A DNA stretch of 64,000 bases from Thermoplasmata archaeon (GCA_027315165.1 DAHUYN010000008.1:27534-91533), one strand, 5' to 3'; shown: positions 9,462 through 18,765, counted from the stretch's first letter. Numbers and translations are program-made. The notes: generated by a model from the sequence alone, not told the origin.

Positions 9462-10289
9462 ATGACGGAGCCGATCGTCGGCGACCTTTCCCAGTACCTC
9501 TCCGCCGTCCGGCACCAGCTCCAGTTCTACCTACGGACCTGGCGGTTCCTCGGCCTTCTCGCCTTCGTTGTCGTCGTCTCGGCGGCCGTCCTCGGGGTCG
9601 AGGCGTACCTCGGCGTCGGGCAGGTGACGGCGGGGAACAGCCCCGCGTCGTACCTGTCCGGCTTCCTCTCGTTCCTCGGGACGGTGGCGATCCTCGTCGC
9701 GGCGTTCCTCGGCGGCGACGCGATCGCGATGGACTTCGGGAGCGCCACGGGCTACTATCTGCTCGTGCAGCCGGTGCGGCGGATCGTCCTCCTGCTCGGG
9801 CGGTTCACGGCGGCGGTCGTCGCCTCCGTCGCGATCGGGGCGGTCTACCTCGCCTTCGCCGTCGGCGGTACGGTCGCCTTCTTCGGCACGAGAGGCTTTC
9901 CGGTCGGCGGGTTCCTCGACGCGACCGGGCTGCTCCTTCTCTTCCTTCTCGGGGCCGTCGCGGTCGCGTTCTTCTTCAGCTCGCTGTTCCGGACGCCGAC
10001 GGTCAGCCTCGTCGTCACGATCCTCACCCTCTGGATGGGGTTCTCGATCGTCACCGGCGTGCTCGATCTCGCCGGCGTCGAGCCGTGGTTCTCGATCCTC
10101 TATGCGGGCGACGCCATCCCGCTCGCCGTCCTCCCGGGCTACGCGCACGCGGTGAGCCTTCCCGGGGGGATCGGCGGCACGATCTACCAGGCCTACGCCT
10201 GGGAGTCGGCGGCGATCAGCCTCGCCTACCTGCTGATCTTCCTCCCCCTCTCGATCGTGCTCTACAACACCAAGGAGGTCAAGGGATGA
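9462..10289 (+). CDS. ABC-2 type transporter permease
   Basis: 275 residues with six predicted membrane helices: about residues 28-50, 67-90, 105-135, 150-175, 180-205 and 245-268. After the second helix comes AMDFGSATGYYLLVQPVRR, the cytoplasmic motif of ABC-2 permeases (DuF/NatB type) that engages the ATPase. It is the membrane half of an exporter, with the ATPase encoded directly downstream by a gene that overlaps it (ATGA). Substrate unknown; families of this kind export sodium, antibiotics or lipids. Confidence 0.85.
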   Translation: MTEPIVGDLSQYLSAVRHQLQFYLRTWRFLGLLAFVVVVSAAVLGVEAYLGVGQVTAGNSPASYLSGFLSFLGTVAILVAAFLGGDAIAMDFGSATGYYLLVQPVRRIVLLLGRFTAAVVASVAIGAVYLAFAVGGTVAFFGTRGFPVGGFLDATGLLLLFLLGAVAVAFFFSSLFRTPTVSLVVTILTLWMGFSIVTGVLDLAGVEPWFSILYAGDAIPLAVLPGYAHAVSLPGGIGGTIYQAYAWESAAISLAYLLIFLPLSIVLYNTKEVKG

Positions 10290-11221
10290 CGGAGGCCTCC
10301 GTCGAGGTCGTCGACCTCAGCAAGAGCTACGGCGAGTTCGTCGCGCTCGACGGAGTGTCGTTCCGCTACGCGGGGAGCGGGGCCATCGGCTACCTCGGCC
10401 CCAACGGCGCCGGCAAGACGACGACCCTCAAGCTGCTGACGCACCTCCTCCGGCCGACCCGCGGCACGGCCCGCCTCAACGGCGTCGACGTCCTCGAGCG
10501 ACCGAAGGAGGCGCTCTGGGACGTCGGCACCGTGATCGAGACGCCCGAGCCGTACCCGTCGATGACCGTCGCCGAGTCGCTCCAGCTCGTCGGGGAGTTC
10601 CGGGGGCTCTCGCGAGAGGTCGTCGCCGACCGGATCCGCTCCTGCCAGGAGCGGCTCGACCTGCCCCCCCTCGACCGGCGCACGAGCCGGCTCTCCAAGG
10701 GCCAGCGCCAGCGGGTCGTCCTCGCCGCGGCCCTCCTCCCCGAGCCGTCGGTCCTGCTCCTGGACGAGCCGACGAACGGGCTCGACCCGGCCGAGCGCGT
10801 GGCCGTGCGCAACGTGCTGCTCGACCTGAAGAAGGACCACCTGATCCTGATGAGCTCCCACCTCCTGCAGGAGGTGACGGAGATCTGCGACCGCGTGATC
10901 TTCGTCAACCGCGGCACCATCCTGGCCCAGGACTCCGTCGCGGGGATCGCCGCGAGGTTCCGGGTCACCCAGCTCGACGTCGAGTTCTCCGCCCCCGTCG
11001 CCGCCGACGCGTGGCCCCGGTTCGAGGGGCTCGTGACGAAGGTCGTCCCGCTCGACGACCGTCGCTACCGCCTCGACTTCGACGGCTCGGACGAGGGCCG
11101 CGCGGCGATCCTCCGTCGGTGCCTCGAGGTCGGGACGGTGCTCTCCTTCGCGCGGTCGAGCCTCACGCTCGAGGACGCCTACCTCAAGCTCGTCGGGTCC
11201 GTCGGCTCCCAGGGGAAGTGA
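10286..11221 (+). CDS. ABC transporter ATP-binding protein
   Basis: 311 residues. Walker A is GPNGAGKTTT, the signature LSKGQRQRV, Walker B LLLDEPTNGLDP, and the H-loop SSHLLQEV. About 90 further residues follow the nucleotide-binding domain, as in DrrA/CcmA-type exporter ATPases. It begins with ATG inside the permease stop (ATGA), so permease and ATPase are made together as one export system. Confidence 0.92.
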   Translation: MTEASVEVVDLSKSYGEFVALDGVSFRYAGSGAIGYLGPNGAGKTTTLKLLTHLLRPTRGTARLNGVDVLERPKEALWDVGTVIETPEPYPSMTVAESLQLVGEFRGLSREVVADRIRSCQERLDLPPLDRRTSRLSKGQRQRVVLAAALLPEPSVLLLDEPTNGLDPAERVAVRNVLLDLKKDHLILMSSHLLQEVTEICDRVIFVNRGTILAQDSVAGIAARFRVTQLDVEFSAPVAADAWPRFEGLVTKVVPLDDRRYRLDFDGSDEGRAAILRRCLEVGTVLSFARSSLTLEDAYLKLVGSVGSQGK

Positions 11222-11249
11222 CCTCGGGGCCGACGCGGGCGCCGACGCG

Positions 11250-11792
11250 GTGCCTCTCGAACGCCGGTGCGGCGAAGGGTATTTCCTCCCGCCGGGCAGC
11301 CCGCTCCCCACGCGCGCCCTCTCCGAGCTGCCGCCGCCGCTGGTCGTCCGGGGCCGCCTGCTCGCCAACTCCCGCGGCTGGTTCGGCGAGGGGGCCACGC
11401 TGAAGGCGACCGCGCGCCGTGAGCGACGGTGCGTCGAGTGCCGTCGTGGGCTCGCCGACCGTCGCAGCCCCTACTGCTCCCGACGCTGCCAGTGGGCGTT
11501 CCGGGGCCGCTACTACTGGGACGCGGCGCGGACCTACGTGCTCTACCGGGACCGCTACACCTGCCAGCTCTGCCGACGCCGCCAGCGGGCCCGGACGCTC
11601 GAGGTCGACCACATCGTCGAGGTCGCGCGAGGCGGGGCCTCCTTGGACTACCTCAACCTCCAGACCGTGTGCAAGCGCTGCCACCGCGAGAAGACCCGAC
11701 GGTTCCTCGCGGGCCGGCGCGGCGCGCCCCGGCCCCGCGAGCCGCCCGCCGTCGAACCCTCGGAGTGGGGCGCGGCCTGGTTCCCGGCGTAG
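11250..11792 (+). CDS. HNH endonuclease with treble-clef zinc fingers
   Basis: 180 residues. Residues 55-75 hold one zinc-binding unit (CVECRRGLADRRSPYCSRRC, a C-x2-C...C-x3-C pattern). Residues 90-150 are a full HNH nuclease: CQLC, then LEVDHIVEVARGGASLDYLN, then CKRCH. The DH pair, Asn and final His are all present. Such proteins nick or cut DNA; free-standing copies occur in phages, restriction systems and as house genes of unknown role. The N-terminal 50 residues are unassigned. The GTG start at 11250 is 28 bp after the ABC ATPase and is uncertain. Confidence 0.78.
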   Translation: MPLERRCGEGYFLPPGSPLPTRALSELPPPLVVRGRLLANSRGWFGEGATLKATARRERRCVECRRGLADRRSPYCSRRCQWAFRGRYYWDAARTYVLYRDRYTCQLCRRRQRARTLEVDHIVEVARGGASLDYLNLQTVCKRCHREKTRRFLAGRRGAPRPREPPAVEPSEWGAAWFPA

Positions 11793-11901
11793 CGGGCGGA
11801 CCCCGCGCGGACGCGCCGCCCTCGGCGAGAGGGTCGGGCGTGACGGCGCGGCAGGATTATCCCCCTCCCGGGATTCGACCGCACTCCGACCGGAGGCTCC
11901 C

Positions 11902-14364
11902 ATGCGGGTCCCACGCACCGTGCAGTTCGCCGGCGCGCTTGTCGTCCTCGCGCTCCTGCTCCCCCTGGGGGCCTCCCTTGCGGGGGGCCCGACAGCCCCT
12001 CCCGGCCCTCCCGCCGCCGTCGCGCTCGGTCCCGCGACGGCGACGGCGGCTCCGACCCCTGGAGAGCGCCTCGTCGCGCCCTCCGTCACGGCGCTCTACG
12101 ACTGGGACCCGCAGCCGTTCATCCTGCCCCCGACGTTCCTGGCCGACCAGGTCGCCGGCGAGGGGGCCGTCGCGACGACGAGCGATCCGTTGGGGACCGT
12201 CCTCCTGTTCGGCGGCGAGTCGCCCGAGGGGCTGACGAACCTGACGATCACCGCGAACCAGTCGACGGCGAACTGGGACGTCGCGCCGGTGCCGGTGGCG
12301 CCGAGCCCTCGCGCGAACGCGTCGCTCGCGACGTTCGGCAACGGCCGCTACGCGGTCCTCTTCGGGGGCCTCGTCAACCTCACCACCGGCGCCACGGACA
12401 ACCAGACCTGGGTCTACGACTTCGCGAACCGCACCTGGAGCAACCGCACGGGGCCCGTCGCGCCGCCGGCGCGGGAGAGCGCGGCGTTCGCCGTCGACGA
12501 GGCCAAGGGCGTGGGGGTCCTCGAGGGCGGCTACTCGCCGAGCGCGGCCGTCGGCGGAGGGGGCGCGTCGATCCTCTGGAACGACACCTGGCTCCTCAAC
12601 CTCACCACGCTCTCGTGGAGCCGAGCGAACGCCTCGGGCGCCCCGCGTCCGGCGTTCGGCGCCTCGATGGTCTTCGTCCCTCCGGTCGGCGCCTTCCAGC
12701 TCTTCGGCGGCTGCAGCGCCTTCTGCTCGGCCGGGCTCTCCGAGTACCGGCCGGGCGGGAACTGGAGCCCTGTCGCGACCTCGGGGGACCTTCCCTCGGC
12801 GCGCGGCGGGGCCTCGATGGTCTGGTCCGCCTCGTGGAACCTCTCGATCCTCTTCGGCGGCTTCGTCTGGGGCGGCAACGGCTACGCGCCGCTCAACGAC
12901 TCCTACGTCTACGACCCGGTCCTTCGGGCCTGGTCGATGATCGTCGTCTCGGGCGGGCCGAGCGCCCGCTTCGCGGCGGCCGCGACGTACCTCAACGCGA
13001 ACCAGTGCCCCGGCCTCCTCGTCGTCGGCGGGAGCACGGCGGTGTCGTCGCCTCCCCCCGACGGCTGGTTCCTCGACTCGAACCCCGACTACGGCAACGG
13101 CTGCAACAACTGGGGCGGCGACCAGATCGGGGGATCGGGCGGGGGACCCGGCAACTGCACCGCGACCTCGTCGCTCTCGGTCCGCGTCGTGAACTCGAGC
13201 TCGCTCGAGGGGATCGCCAACGCGACACTCGCCCTCGTCGGTCGCTGCGGCTCCGTGGCCCTCGGGACCTCGCCGCTCGGCTACGCGAACTTCTCCGCGC
13301 TGCCGAACGAGACGGTCCAGGTCGTCGCGACGGCCCCCGGCTACCACTCGAACCAGACGTTCGTGAGTCTGACCTACACGCCGGTGAACTTCCTCGTCGA
13401 GCGGCTGGACCCGCTCCCGGTCCTCTACCTCCGCACCTTCGGTGACACCTACGCGGGCGGGACCGGGCCCCTCGGCAACGTGAGCGTCGTCTTCGGCTCG
13501 AACGACGCCCTCGGCGCCTCCGACGCGCAGGGCTACCTCAACGTCTCGGCGTTCGCCGGCCCGCAGGGGCCCGGGACGTTCTTCGGGTACAAGGCCGGCT
13601 TCTCGAACGGGAGCACGCAGGCCACGGTGCCGTGGACGGGGACCCTGAGCTTCACCGTGCTCCTCCTCGCCGACGGCGCGCTCGACGTCCACGTCGTCGA
13701 GTGGCCGGACCTCTCGGGCGTGTCGGCCGCCTCCGGAATCATCACGCCCGTCGGCGCCTACACCTACGGCGGCCCGACCGACTACACGGCCGACCTCAAC
13801 GGGTGGTACAACACGACCCTCCCGCAGGGGAACTACACGGTCTCGGCCGGGGCCCCCGGGTTCGCGAGCAACCTCAGCACCACGAGGTTCCTGCCCTGGG
13901 CCCAGCCGACCCTCGTCGTCGTCAACCTGACGGCGCGGTTCGCCTCGAACCTCTCGGTCCAGCTTCTCGACGCCCTGACGGGGCTCCCGATCGCCGCCGG
14001 CAACGTGACCGTCGGCGGCGACCTCTACAACGAGAGCTCCGCCTCGGGCTGGGCGAACTTCTCCGAGATCCGCCCCCCGGGACGCTACGGCGTCTCGGGC
14101 TCGGCGGCGGGGTACGTGACGAACACGACCTCCGTCGACCTCACCTACCGCCAGCCTCGCCTCGCGATCGTCCTCGAGCTGACGCCGCTGTCGCCCTGCC
14201 CGCCCCACTGCGCGCCGAACGGCAACGGCACCGCGGGGGTCTACCGGTTGCTCCCCGCGAGCGGCGCCACCCTGGACCTCTTCCTGCTCGCTCCCGTCGC
14301 GCTCGGCCTCGCGGGAGCCGCCTACGTCCTCTACCTGCGACGACGGTCGGAGGCCCCCTCGTGA
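11902..14364 (+). CDS. Secreted kelch-repeat / carboxypeptidase-regulatory-like surface protein, membrane anchored
   Basis: 820 residues. Signal peptide at 1-28 (FAGALVVLALLLPLGASLAG). Residues 70-380 are kelch repeats with the double-glycine hallmark (TVLLFGGES, YAVLFGGLV, FQLFGGCSAF, LSILFGGFVWGG), predicting a galactose-oxidase-like propeller. Residues 430-770 are about four carboxypeptidase-regulatory-like beta-sandwiches (GIANATLALVG...GYANFSALPNETVQVVATAPGY pattern). A C-terminal helix (LLAPVALGLAGAAYVLYL) and RRR stop-transfer anchor it. Many N-x-S/T sites. It heads an operon whose next genes encode MoxR/DUF58 machinery and overlaps the second gene by GTGA. It may be the external partner or client of that system. 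Confidence 0.85.
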   Translation: MRVPRTVQFAGALVVLALLLPLGASLAGGPTAPPGPPAAVALGPATATAAPTPGERLVAPSVTALYDWDPQPFILPPTFLADQVAGEGAVATTSDPLGTVLLFGGESPEGLTNLTITANQSTANWDVAPVPVAPSPRANASLATFGNGRYAVLFGGLVNLTTGATDNQTWVYDFANRTWSNRTGPVAPPARESAAFAVDEAKGVGVLEGGYSPSAAVGGGGASILWNDTWLLNLTTLSWSRANASGAPRPAFGASMVFVPPVGAFQLFGGCSAFCSAGLSEYRPGGNWSPVATSGDLPSARGGASMVWSASWNLSILFGGFVWGGNGYAPLNDSYVYDPVLRAWSMIVVSGGPSARFAAAATYLNANQCPGLLVVGGSTAVSSPPPDGWFLDSNPDYGNGCNNWGGDQIGGSGGGPGNCTATSSLSVRVVNSSSLEGIANATLALVGRCGSVALGTSPLGYANFSALPNETVQVVATAPGYHSNQTFVSLTYTPVNFLVERLDPLPVLYLRTFGDTYAGGTGPLGNVSVVFGSNDALGASDAQGYLNVSAFAGPQGPGTFFGYKAGFSNGSTQATVPWTGTLSFTVLLLADGALDVHVVEWPDLSGVSAASGIITPVGAYTYGGPTDYTADLNGWYNTTLPQGNYTVSAGAPGFASNLSTTRFLPWAQPTLVVVNLTARFASNLSVQLLDALTGLPIAAGNVTVGGDLYNESSASGWANFSEIRPPGRYGVSGSAAGYVTNTTSVDLTYRQPRLAIVLELTPLSPCPPHCAPNGNGTAGVYRLLPASGATLDLFLLAPVALGLAGAAYVLYLRRRSEAPS

Positions 14365-14933
14365 GCGCGACCGGCGCCCCGACGACGTCGCTGCCGCGAT
14401 CGGCCCGGGGCGCGGCCGATTCCCCCGCTCCGACGCCCTCGCTGGGCGGCCCTCGAGAGATCCTCCGCTCCGTCGTCTACCGCCTCCTGCACCCGCGCCC
14501 GGTCGTTCTCGAGACCCGTCGGCCCATCGAGGTGCCGGTGCTGACCGAGGTGAAGCTCCGGTGGCAACGGGGCGAGCGCGAGGAGGCGATCCGGTACGGC
14601 TACAACGCGGTCCTCGCCGACCTCCAGCGGGCGTTCGGCGTCGCGTTCCCCGAGGACTGGACGCACGAGGACATCCTCGAAAGGGGCGTCACCGAGGAGA
14701 TGGTGCCGATCCCGGAGCTCCTCCACCGGTTCCTCTCGGTCTTCGCGCCCGTTCGCTACGGCGGCCCCCCCTCGGCGGAGCTCCCCTCGCCCGAGCCGTG
14801 GCTCCAGAGCATCTACGCGCACCCGCGCATGTGGGGCCTCTACCTCAACGAGGTCGCGCGGCCGGACCTCGAGCCGTCGACGGCGGGACGCGCGACGACG
14901 GCGGACACGACGCCGGGGGGCCCGACGCCATGA
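14361..14933 (+). CDS. DUF4129-like protein of the MoxR/DUF58 operon
   Basis: 190 residues, GTG start overlapping the surface-protein stop (GTGA). No membrane helix is evident. The middle (REILRSVVYRLLH, then YNAVLADLQRAFGVAFPEDW, then ERGVTEEMVPIPELLHRFLS, then FAPVRYGG) resembles the C-terminal DUF4129 domain that accompanies MoxR, DUF58 and transglutaminase genes in other organisms, including the final aromatic-Tyr-Gly segment. Assignment rests on this resemblance and on synteny. It ends in an ATGA overlap with the next gene. Confidence 0.6.
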   Translation: MSATGAPTTSLPRSARGAADSPAPTPSLGGPREILRSVVYRLLHPRPVVLETRRPIEVPVLTEVKLRWQRGEREEAIRYGYNAVLADLQRAFGVAFPEDWTHEDILERGVTEEMVPIPELLHRFLSVFAPVRYGGPPSAELPSPEPWLQSIYAHPRMWGLYLNEVARPDLEPSTAGRATTADTTPGGPTP

Positions 14934-15457
14934 CGGCCGGCGTCTTCGGCTTTCTCCTCCGCTTCTTCACCGAGCCGACACTCGGCCTGCCGATCCTGCT
15001 CACGGGATGGGCGGCGCTCGCCTGGGCGCTCTGGGGGCCGGTCGTCCGCGAGCGTCGGCCGCCGACCCTCCGTCGTAGCTGGTTCCCCTCCGACGCGGAC
15101 CTCGCCTCCTACGTCTACTTCGCCCTCGCCGACGGCCGCTACTCGCGCGTCCTCGACGCCGCGAGCGGCCGGCTCGACGAGGCGCTCCGGTCCCGCCACG
15201 AGATCGGGCTCGCCGGCCTCCCGCTCACCTCCTGGGGCGCCGAGCGGCTCGGCATCCCCTACGCGCGCGACCTCCGCCAGGCCGGGCGGGCGCTTCGGGA
15301 GGCCCGCGCGGCCGCCGTCGCGCGCGAGAGCCCGATCCGGGTCCGCTGGCGCTTCTGGTTGAGCCCCCTCGAGGAGGAGGCGCGGTTCCTCGACAGGACC
15401 GACCTCGCTCTCGCCGAGGCGGGCCGCTGGATCCACGACCTCGAGGCCACTCCATGA
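14930..15457 (+). CDS. Small membrane-anchored protein in the MoxR/DUF58 operon
   Basis: 175 residues; N-terminal membrane helix (LGLPILLTGWAALAWALWGPVV) followed by a charged, probably cytoplasmic alpha-helical domain containing ALADGRYSRVLDAASGRLDEAL and FLSPLEEEARFLDRTDLALAE-like segments. No family recognised. ATGA overlaps with both neighbours show it is an integral part of the operon; by position it corresponds to the poorly conserved small membrane subunit often found between DUF4129 and MoxR genes. Confidence 0.72.
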   Translation: MTAGVFGFLLRFFTEPTLGLPILLTGWAALAWALWGPVVRERRPPTLRRSWFPSDADLASYVYFALADGRYSRVLDAASGRLDEALRSRHEIGLAGLPLTSWGAERLGIPYARDLRQAGRALREARAAAVARESPIRVRWRFWLSPLEEEARFLDRTDLALAEAGRWIHDLEATP

Positions 15458-16485
15458 ACGACGCAACGAGCCCGGGCGCCGCCGTCCCGAACGCACCCCC
15501 GACCTCGACGGGGCGATCGTCGGGGCCGGACCCGACGGCGCTGCTCGCCTCGCTCGAGGCCTCCGTCGGGGAGGAGGTGATCGGCTACGAGCCGGTCGTC
15601 CGCCTCCTCGCCGTCGCGATGGTCGCCGAGGGGCACGTCCTGCTCGAGGGGGTCCCCGGGCTCGCCAAGACGTTCTTGGTCCGCCGGTTCGCCGGCGCGC
15701 TCGCGCTGTCGTTCAAGCGGATCCAGTTCACCCCCGACATGCTCCCGTCGGACATCATCGGGAGCGTCGTCCTCAATCCGCAGTCGCAGAGCTTCGAGTT
15801 CCGTCGCGGCCCCGTCTTCGCCAACGTCGTCCTCGCCGACGAGATCAATCGGGCGCCCCCGAAGGTCCAGTCGGCGCTCCTCGAGGCGATGCAGGAGCGC
15901 CAGGTGACGGTCGACGGCATCACCTACCCTCTGCCCAGGCCGTTCCTCGTCATCGCGACGGAGAACCCGGTCGAGCAGGAGGGGACCTACCCGCTCCCCG
16001 AGGCGGAGCTCGACCGGCTCCTCTTCCGCATCCTCCTCGGCTACCCGACGGAGGACGCGGAGGTGGAGATCCTCCGGCGCCACGGCTCGCGGCTCCCCGA
16101 GGGGCTCCCCGCGTCGCCGCTCTCGTCGGAGGCGCTCGTCGCGCTCCGGGACCGGGCGCTCCGGGTCACGATCGGCGAGGACGTCCTCCGCTACGTGACC
16201 AACGTGATCCGCGGCACGCGCTCGGACGAGCGCGTCGTCATCGGCGCCTCGCCGAGGGCGGGGGTCCAGTTCGTCCGCGCCGCGAAGGCGTCGGCGCTCC
16301 TCGACGGCCGGGACTACGTCACGCCCGAGGACGTGAAGAACCTCGCCTTCTGGGTCCTCAACCACCGGCTCCTGCTGCACCCCGAGGTCATCACGCAGCA
16401 GTACACGAGCGGACGCAACACGCTCGAGTCGGTGCTGCGCGAGATCGTCAAGGACGGGCTCCAACGGGCCGTCGTCCCCCGGTAG
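15454..16485 (+). CDS. MoxR-family AAA+ ATPase
   Basis: 343 residues. Walker A LLEGVPGLAKTFLVRRFA, Walker B VVLADEINRAPPKVQSALLE, then the MoxR-specific MQERQVTVDGITYPLP, sensor ATENPVEQEGTYPLPEAELDR and the C-terminal lid (YVTPEDVKNLAFWVLNHRL). MoxR ATPases act as chaperones that activate or assemble VWA/DUF58 client complexes. It is translationally coupled to the upstream membrane protein (ATGA) and followed after 31 bp by its usual partner, DUF58. About 30 disordered residues precede the core. Confidence 0.93.
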   Translation: MNDATSPGAAVPNAPPTSTGRSSGPDPTALLASLEASVGEEVIGYEPVVRLLAVAMVAEGHVLLEGVPGLAKTFLVRRFAGALALSFKRIQFTPDMLPSDIIGSVVLNPQSQSFEFRRGPVFANVVLADEINRAPPKVQSALLEAMQERQVTVDGITYPLPRPFLVIATENPVEQEGTYPLPEAELDRLLFRILLGYPTEDAEVEILRRHGSRLPEGLPASPLSSEALVALRDRALRVTIGEDVLRYVTNVIRGTRSDERVVIGASPRAGVQFVRAAKASALLDGRDYVTPEDVKNLAFWVLNHRLLLHPEVITQQYTSGRNTLESVLREIVKDGLQRAVVPR

Positions 16486-16516
16486 GCGGCCGTCGGGACG
16501 GTCGGAGGGACGCGGC

Positions 16517-17833
16517 GTGATCGGGCGGCGCGGCTGGGAGACGGTCGTGGCGGCGCTCGCCGCCCTCCTGCTCGGCCTCTACGCCGCGAACGCCGTCCTC
16601 GAGGTCGTCGCCGTCGCGGCGTTCGGGTTCCTCGCGAGCGAGATGCTCGTGTTCGAGCGACGGTTCGGCTCGTTCGGGCCGGACTGGTTCGACGTCACGC
16701 GGTCGCCGGGCCCCCGACGCATCCCGACCGACGGCGACCTCGCCACCTCGGTCACGGTGACGCTCCGGCACGGCCCCGCCTTCCGCGCCGAGCTGTGGGA
16801 CACCGTCCCCGAGGCGTTCGACCTGCGCGAGGGGGCGACCCGGCTCTCGACCTACGCGGTCCCCGGCGAGCCGGTCCGGCTCTCCTACGTCCTGCGCCCC
16901 CGGGTCCGCGGTGGCTACCTCGTCGGACCGACGAACGTCGTCGCGACCGACGCGCTCGGCCTCTGCTACCGGGTCGCCGTCCTCGGCGAGAGCCGCGCGC
17001 TCACCGTCGTCCCCCCGACGGTCGCCGGGCGGCTCGGCCGCATCGGGGTCGCGCTGTTCACGCGGATCCAGGCCGGTCTCTCGATGCGGCGCCGCGGCTT
17101 CGGCACCGAGTTCCGGGCGCTCCGGCCCTACCAGACCTCCGACGACATCCGGCACATCGCCTGGAAGCGGTCGACGCCGACGAACCTGGTCGTCCGCGAG
17201 TTCGACCAGGAGAGCCGGCAGGAGTTCCTCGTCGTCCTCGACCTCAGCCGCGGCATGGACGCCGGCCTGTGGGGCCGCAACGCGCTCGACGTCGCCGTCG
17301 AGGCGGCGGCCCTCCTCGCGAACCTGATCGCCCGGTCGGGGGAGGACCGCGTCGGCCTCCTCACCTACGCCGACGGCGTCTACCAGTACCTGCCGCCGGG
17401 GCGCGGGCCCGGCCACTTCCGGCGGCTCTTCGACAACCTCGCGCTCGCCGCCCACCGCCCCGGCCTCAGCCCGCTCGCCGACCTCCTCGAGCAGGCGACC
17501 CGGCGGCTGGACGTCCGCACACACCTGTTCGTCTTCTCGTCGGTCGACACCGCCGGCGCCGGGCTCGACCGGGCCTACGCGAGCCTCAGGGCCCACGGGC
17601 ATCGGGCCTACCTGTTCGTCCCGGACCGGGCCGGGTTCTACCCGCCGAGCCCCGAGGAGCAGGCGACGCGCGCGATGACGTGGGCCCGGGAGGAGGAGCG
17701 CGGTCGGCTCGGCCGCGCGCTCGCGACGGCGCGCTCCGTCGGCCTCACCGCCTTTCCCTACGACCGCCGTGGGGCCGGCGACCGGGTCCTGTTCGCCTAC
17801 ACGCAGATCCGCGCCTGGGGGACGGTCCGATGA
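16517..17833 (+). CDS. DUF58 (VWA-like) protein
   Basis: 438 residues. Two N-terminal membrane helices (VVAALAALLLGLYAANAVLEV region). An ectodomain-like segment of about 150 residues follows, then the DUF58 hallmark RRGFGTEFRALRPYQTSDD, IAWKRSTPTNLVVREFDQE and a VWA-type metal site LVVLDLSRGMDAG (D-x-S-x-G variant; the usual second Ser is replaced by Gly). DUF58 proteins pair with MoxR in membrane-linked assemblies. GTG start 31 bp after MoxR behind a ggaggga ribosome binding site; its stop overlaps the next start (ATGA). Confidence 0.9.
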   Translation: MIGRRGWETVVAALAALLLGLYAANAVLEVVAVAAFGFLASEMLVFERRFGSFGPDWFDVTRSPGPRRIPTDGDLATSVTVTLRHGPAFRAELWDTVPEAFDLREGATRLSTYAVPGEPVRLSYVLRPRVRGGYLVGPTNVVATDALGLCYRVAVLGESRALTVVPPTVAGRLGRIGVALFTRIQAGLSMRRRGFGTEFRALRPYQTSDDIRHIAWKRSTPTNLVVREFDQESRQEFLVVLDLSRGMDAGLWGRNALDVAVEAAALLANLIARSGEDRVGLLTYADGVYQYLPPGRGPGHFRRLFDNLALAAHRPGLSPLADLLEQATRRLDVRTHLFVFSSVDTAGAGLDRAYASLRAHGHRAYLFVPDRAGFYPPSPEEQATRAMTWAREEERGRLGRALATARSVGLTAFPYDRRGAGDRVLFAYTQIRAWGTVR

Positions 17834-18765
17834 CCTCGACGTGGCTGCGAGGGCTCACCGTCGGCCCGGTGTTCGTCTTCGGGACGGCCCTGCTCGTCGG
17901 GGGCGTCGGCCCGTGGTCCGCGACCTCTCTCGTCGTCGCCGCGGTCCTCGCGCTCCCCCTCCTCGCGGCCGCGCGGCCGGCGTGGCTCGGCCGGCTGATC
18001 CTGCCGTCGATCGCGCTGTTCCTCCTCGACGGCGCCCTCACCTGGGCGATCCCCGGCTTCCCGACCGGCGGCCCGGCCGACGTGATCGCGGGGATCTTCC
18101 TCGGCCTGCCGCTCTGGTTCCTCGGAATCCTCCTCGGCTCCCCCGAGCGGCCGGGTATCGCGCTCCTCTCGCTCGCCGCCGGGCTCTTTTCGATCGTGTC
18201 GACCGGGTCGGCGCTCTCGTCGATCCCGGCGCTCCCGACCCCGACGCCGGAGGCGTTCCTGAGGGCCTGGTTCACGACCGACGGCCACCAGCTCGCGTCC
18301 TTGGGAGGCGCCCTCGCGGGCGGCGGCCTCGGCTCGGCGCCGGCCCTCCCCCTCGCGGGCTACGCCGACCCGCTGTTCGTCGCGCTCGCGTTCCTCGCGC
18401 TCGGCGGGACCCTCCTCCCCCTCCTCGGGACCGAGGACCCTCACGTGCGGCCCCCGCCGACGCCCTCGCGCCGCGACCTCGTCCCGTCGGTCCGCCGGAG
18501 CGTCGTCCCCGTCCTCTACGCGACGCGCGAGCCGGCGACGCCCCCGAGGCGCGCCTCCGTCGGCGGGCGCGCCACGGTCGGCGGCGCCGTCGTCGCGGTC
18601 GCCGTCTTCGAGGCCGTCGCCGCCTCCGCGCCGGCCTACGCCTTCTTGGTGGTCACGCTCGGCGTCGTCGCGACGCTCCTCCTGCTCGTCCGGCTCCAGC
18701 GGCCGCCACGGCCCGAGGCGGCCCCGGGCGCTCGGCCGAGGCCGGCGCGGGCGCGCGAGCTATAG
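17830..18765 (+). CDS. Polytopic membrane protein closing the MoxR/DUF58 operon
   Basis: 311 residues with about eight predicted helices: five in residues 8-130, one to two around 175-205 and two between 245 and 290. A cytoplasmic Pro/Arg-rich loop lies at 210-245 and a basic tail at the end. No family is recognised. In other MoxR operons this position often holds a multi-pass protein fused to transglutaminase or DUF4129 domains; here no such soluble domain is present. ATGA overlap with DUF58. Its stop abuts the stop of the convergent MFS gene (ctatag, 18760-18765). Confidence 0.75.
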   Translation: MTSTWLRGLTVGPVFVFGTALLVGGVGPWSATSLVVAAVLALPLLAAARPAWLGRLILPSIALFLLDGALTWAIPGFPTGGPADVIAGIFLGLPLWFLGILLGSPERPGIALLSLAAGLFSIVSTGSALSSIPALPTPTPEAFLRAWFTTDGHQLASLGGALAGGGLGSAPALPLAGYADPLFVALAFLALGGTLLPLLGTEDPHVRPPPTPSRRDLVPSVRRSVVPVLYATREPATPPRRASVGGRATVGGAVVAVAVFEAVAASAPAYAFLVVTLGVVATLLLLVRLQRPPRPEAAPGARPRPARAREL

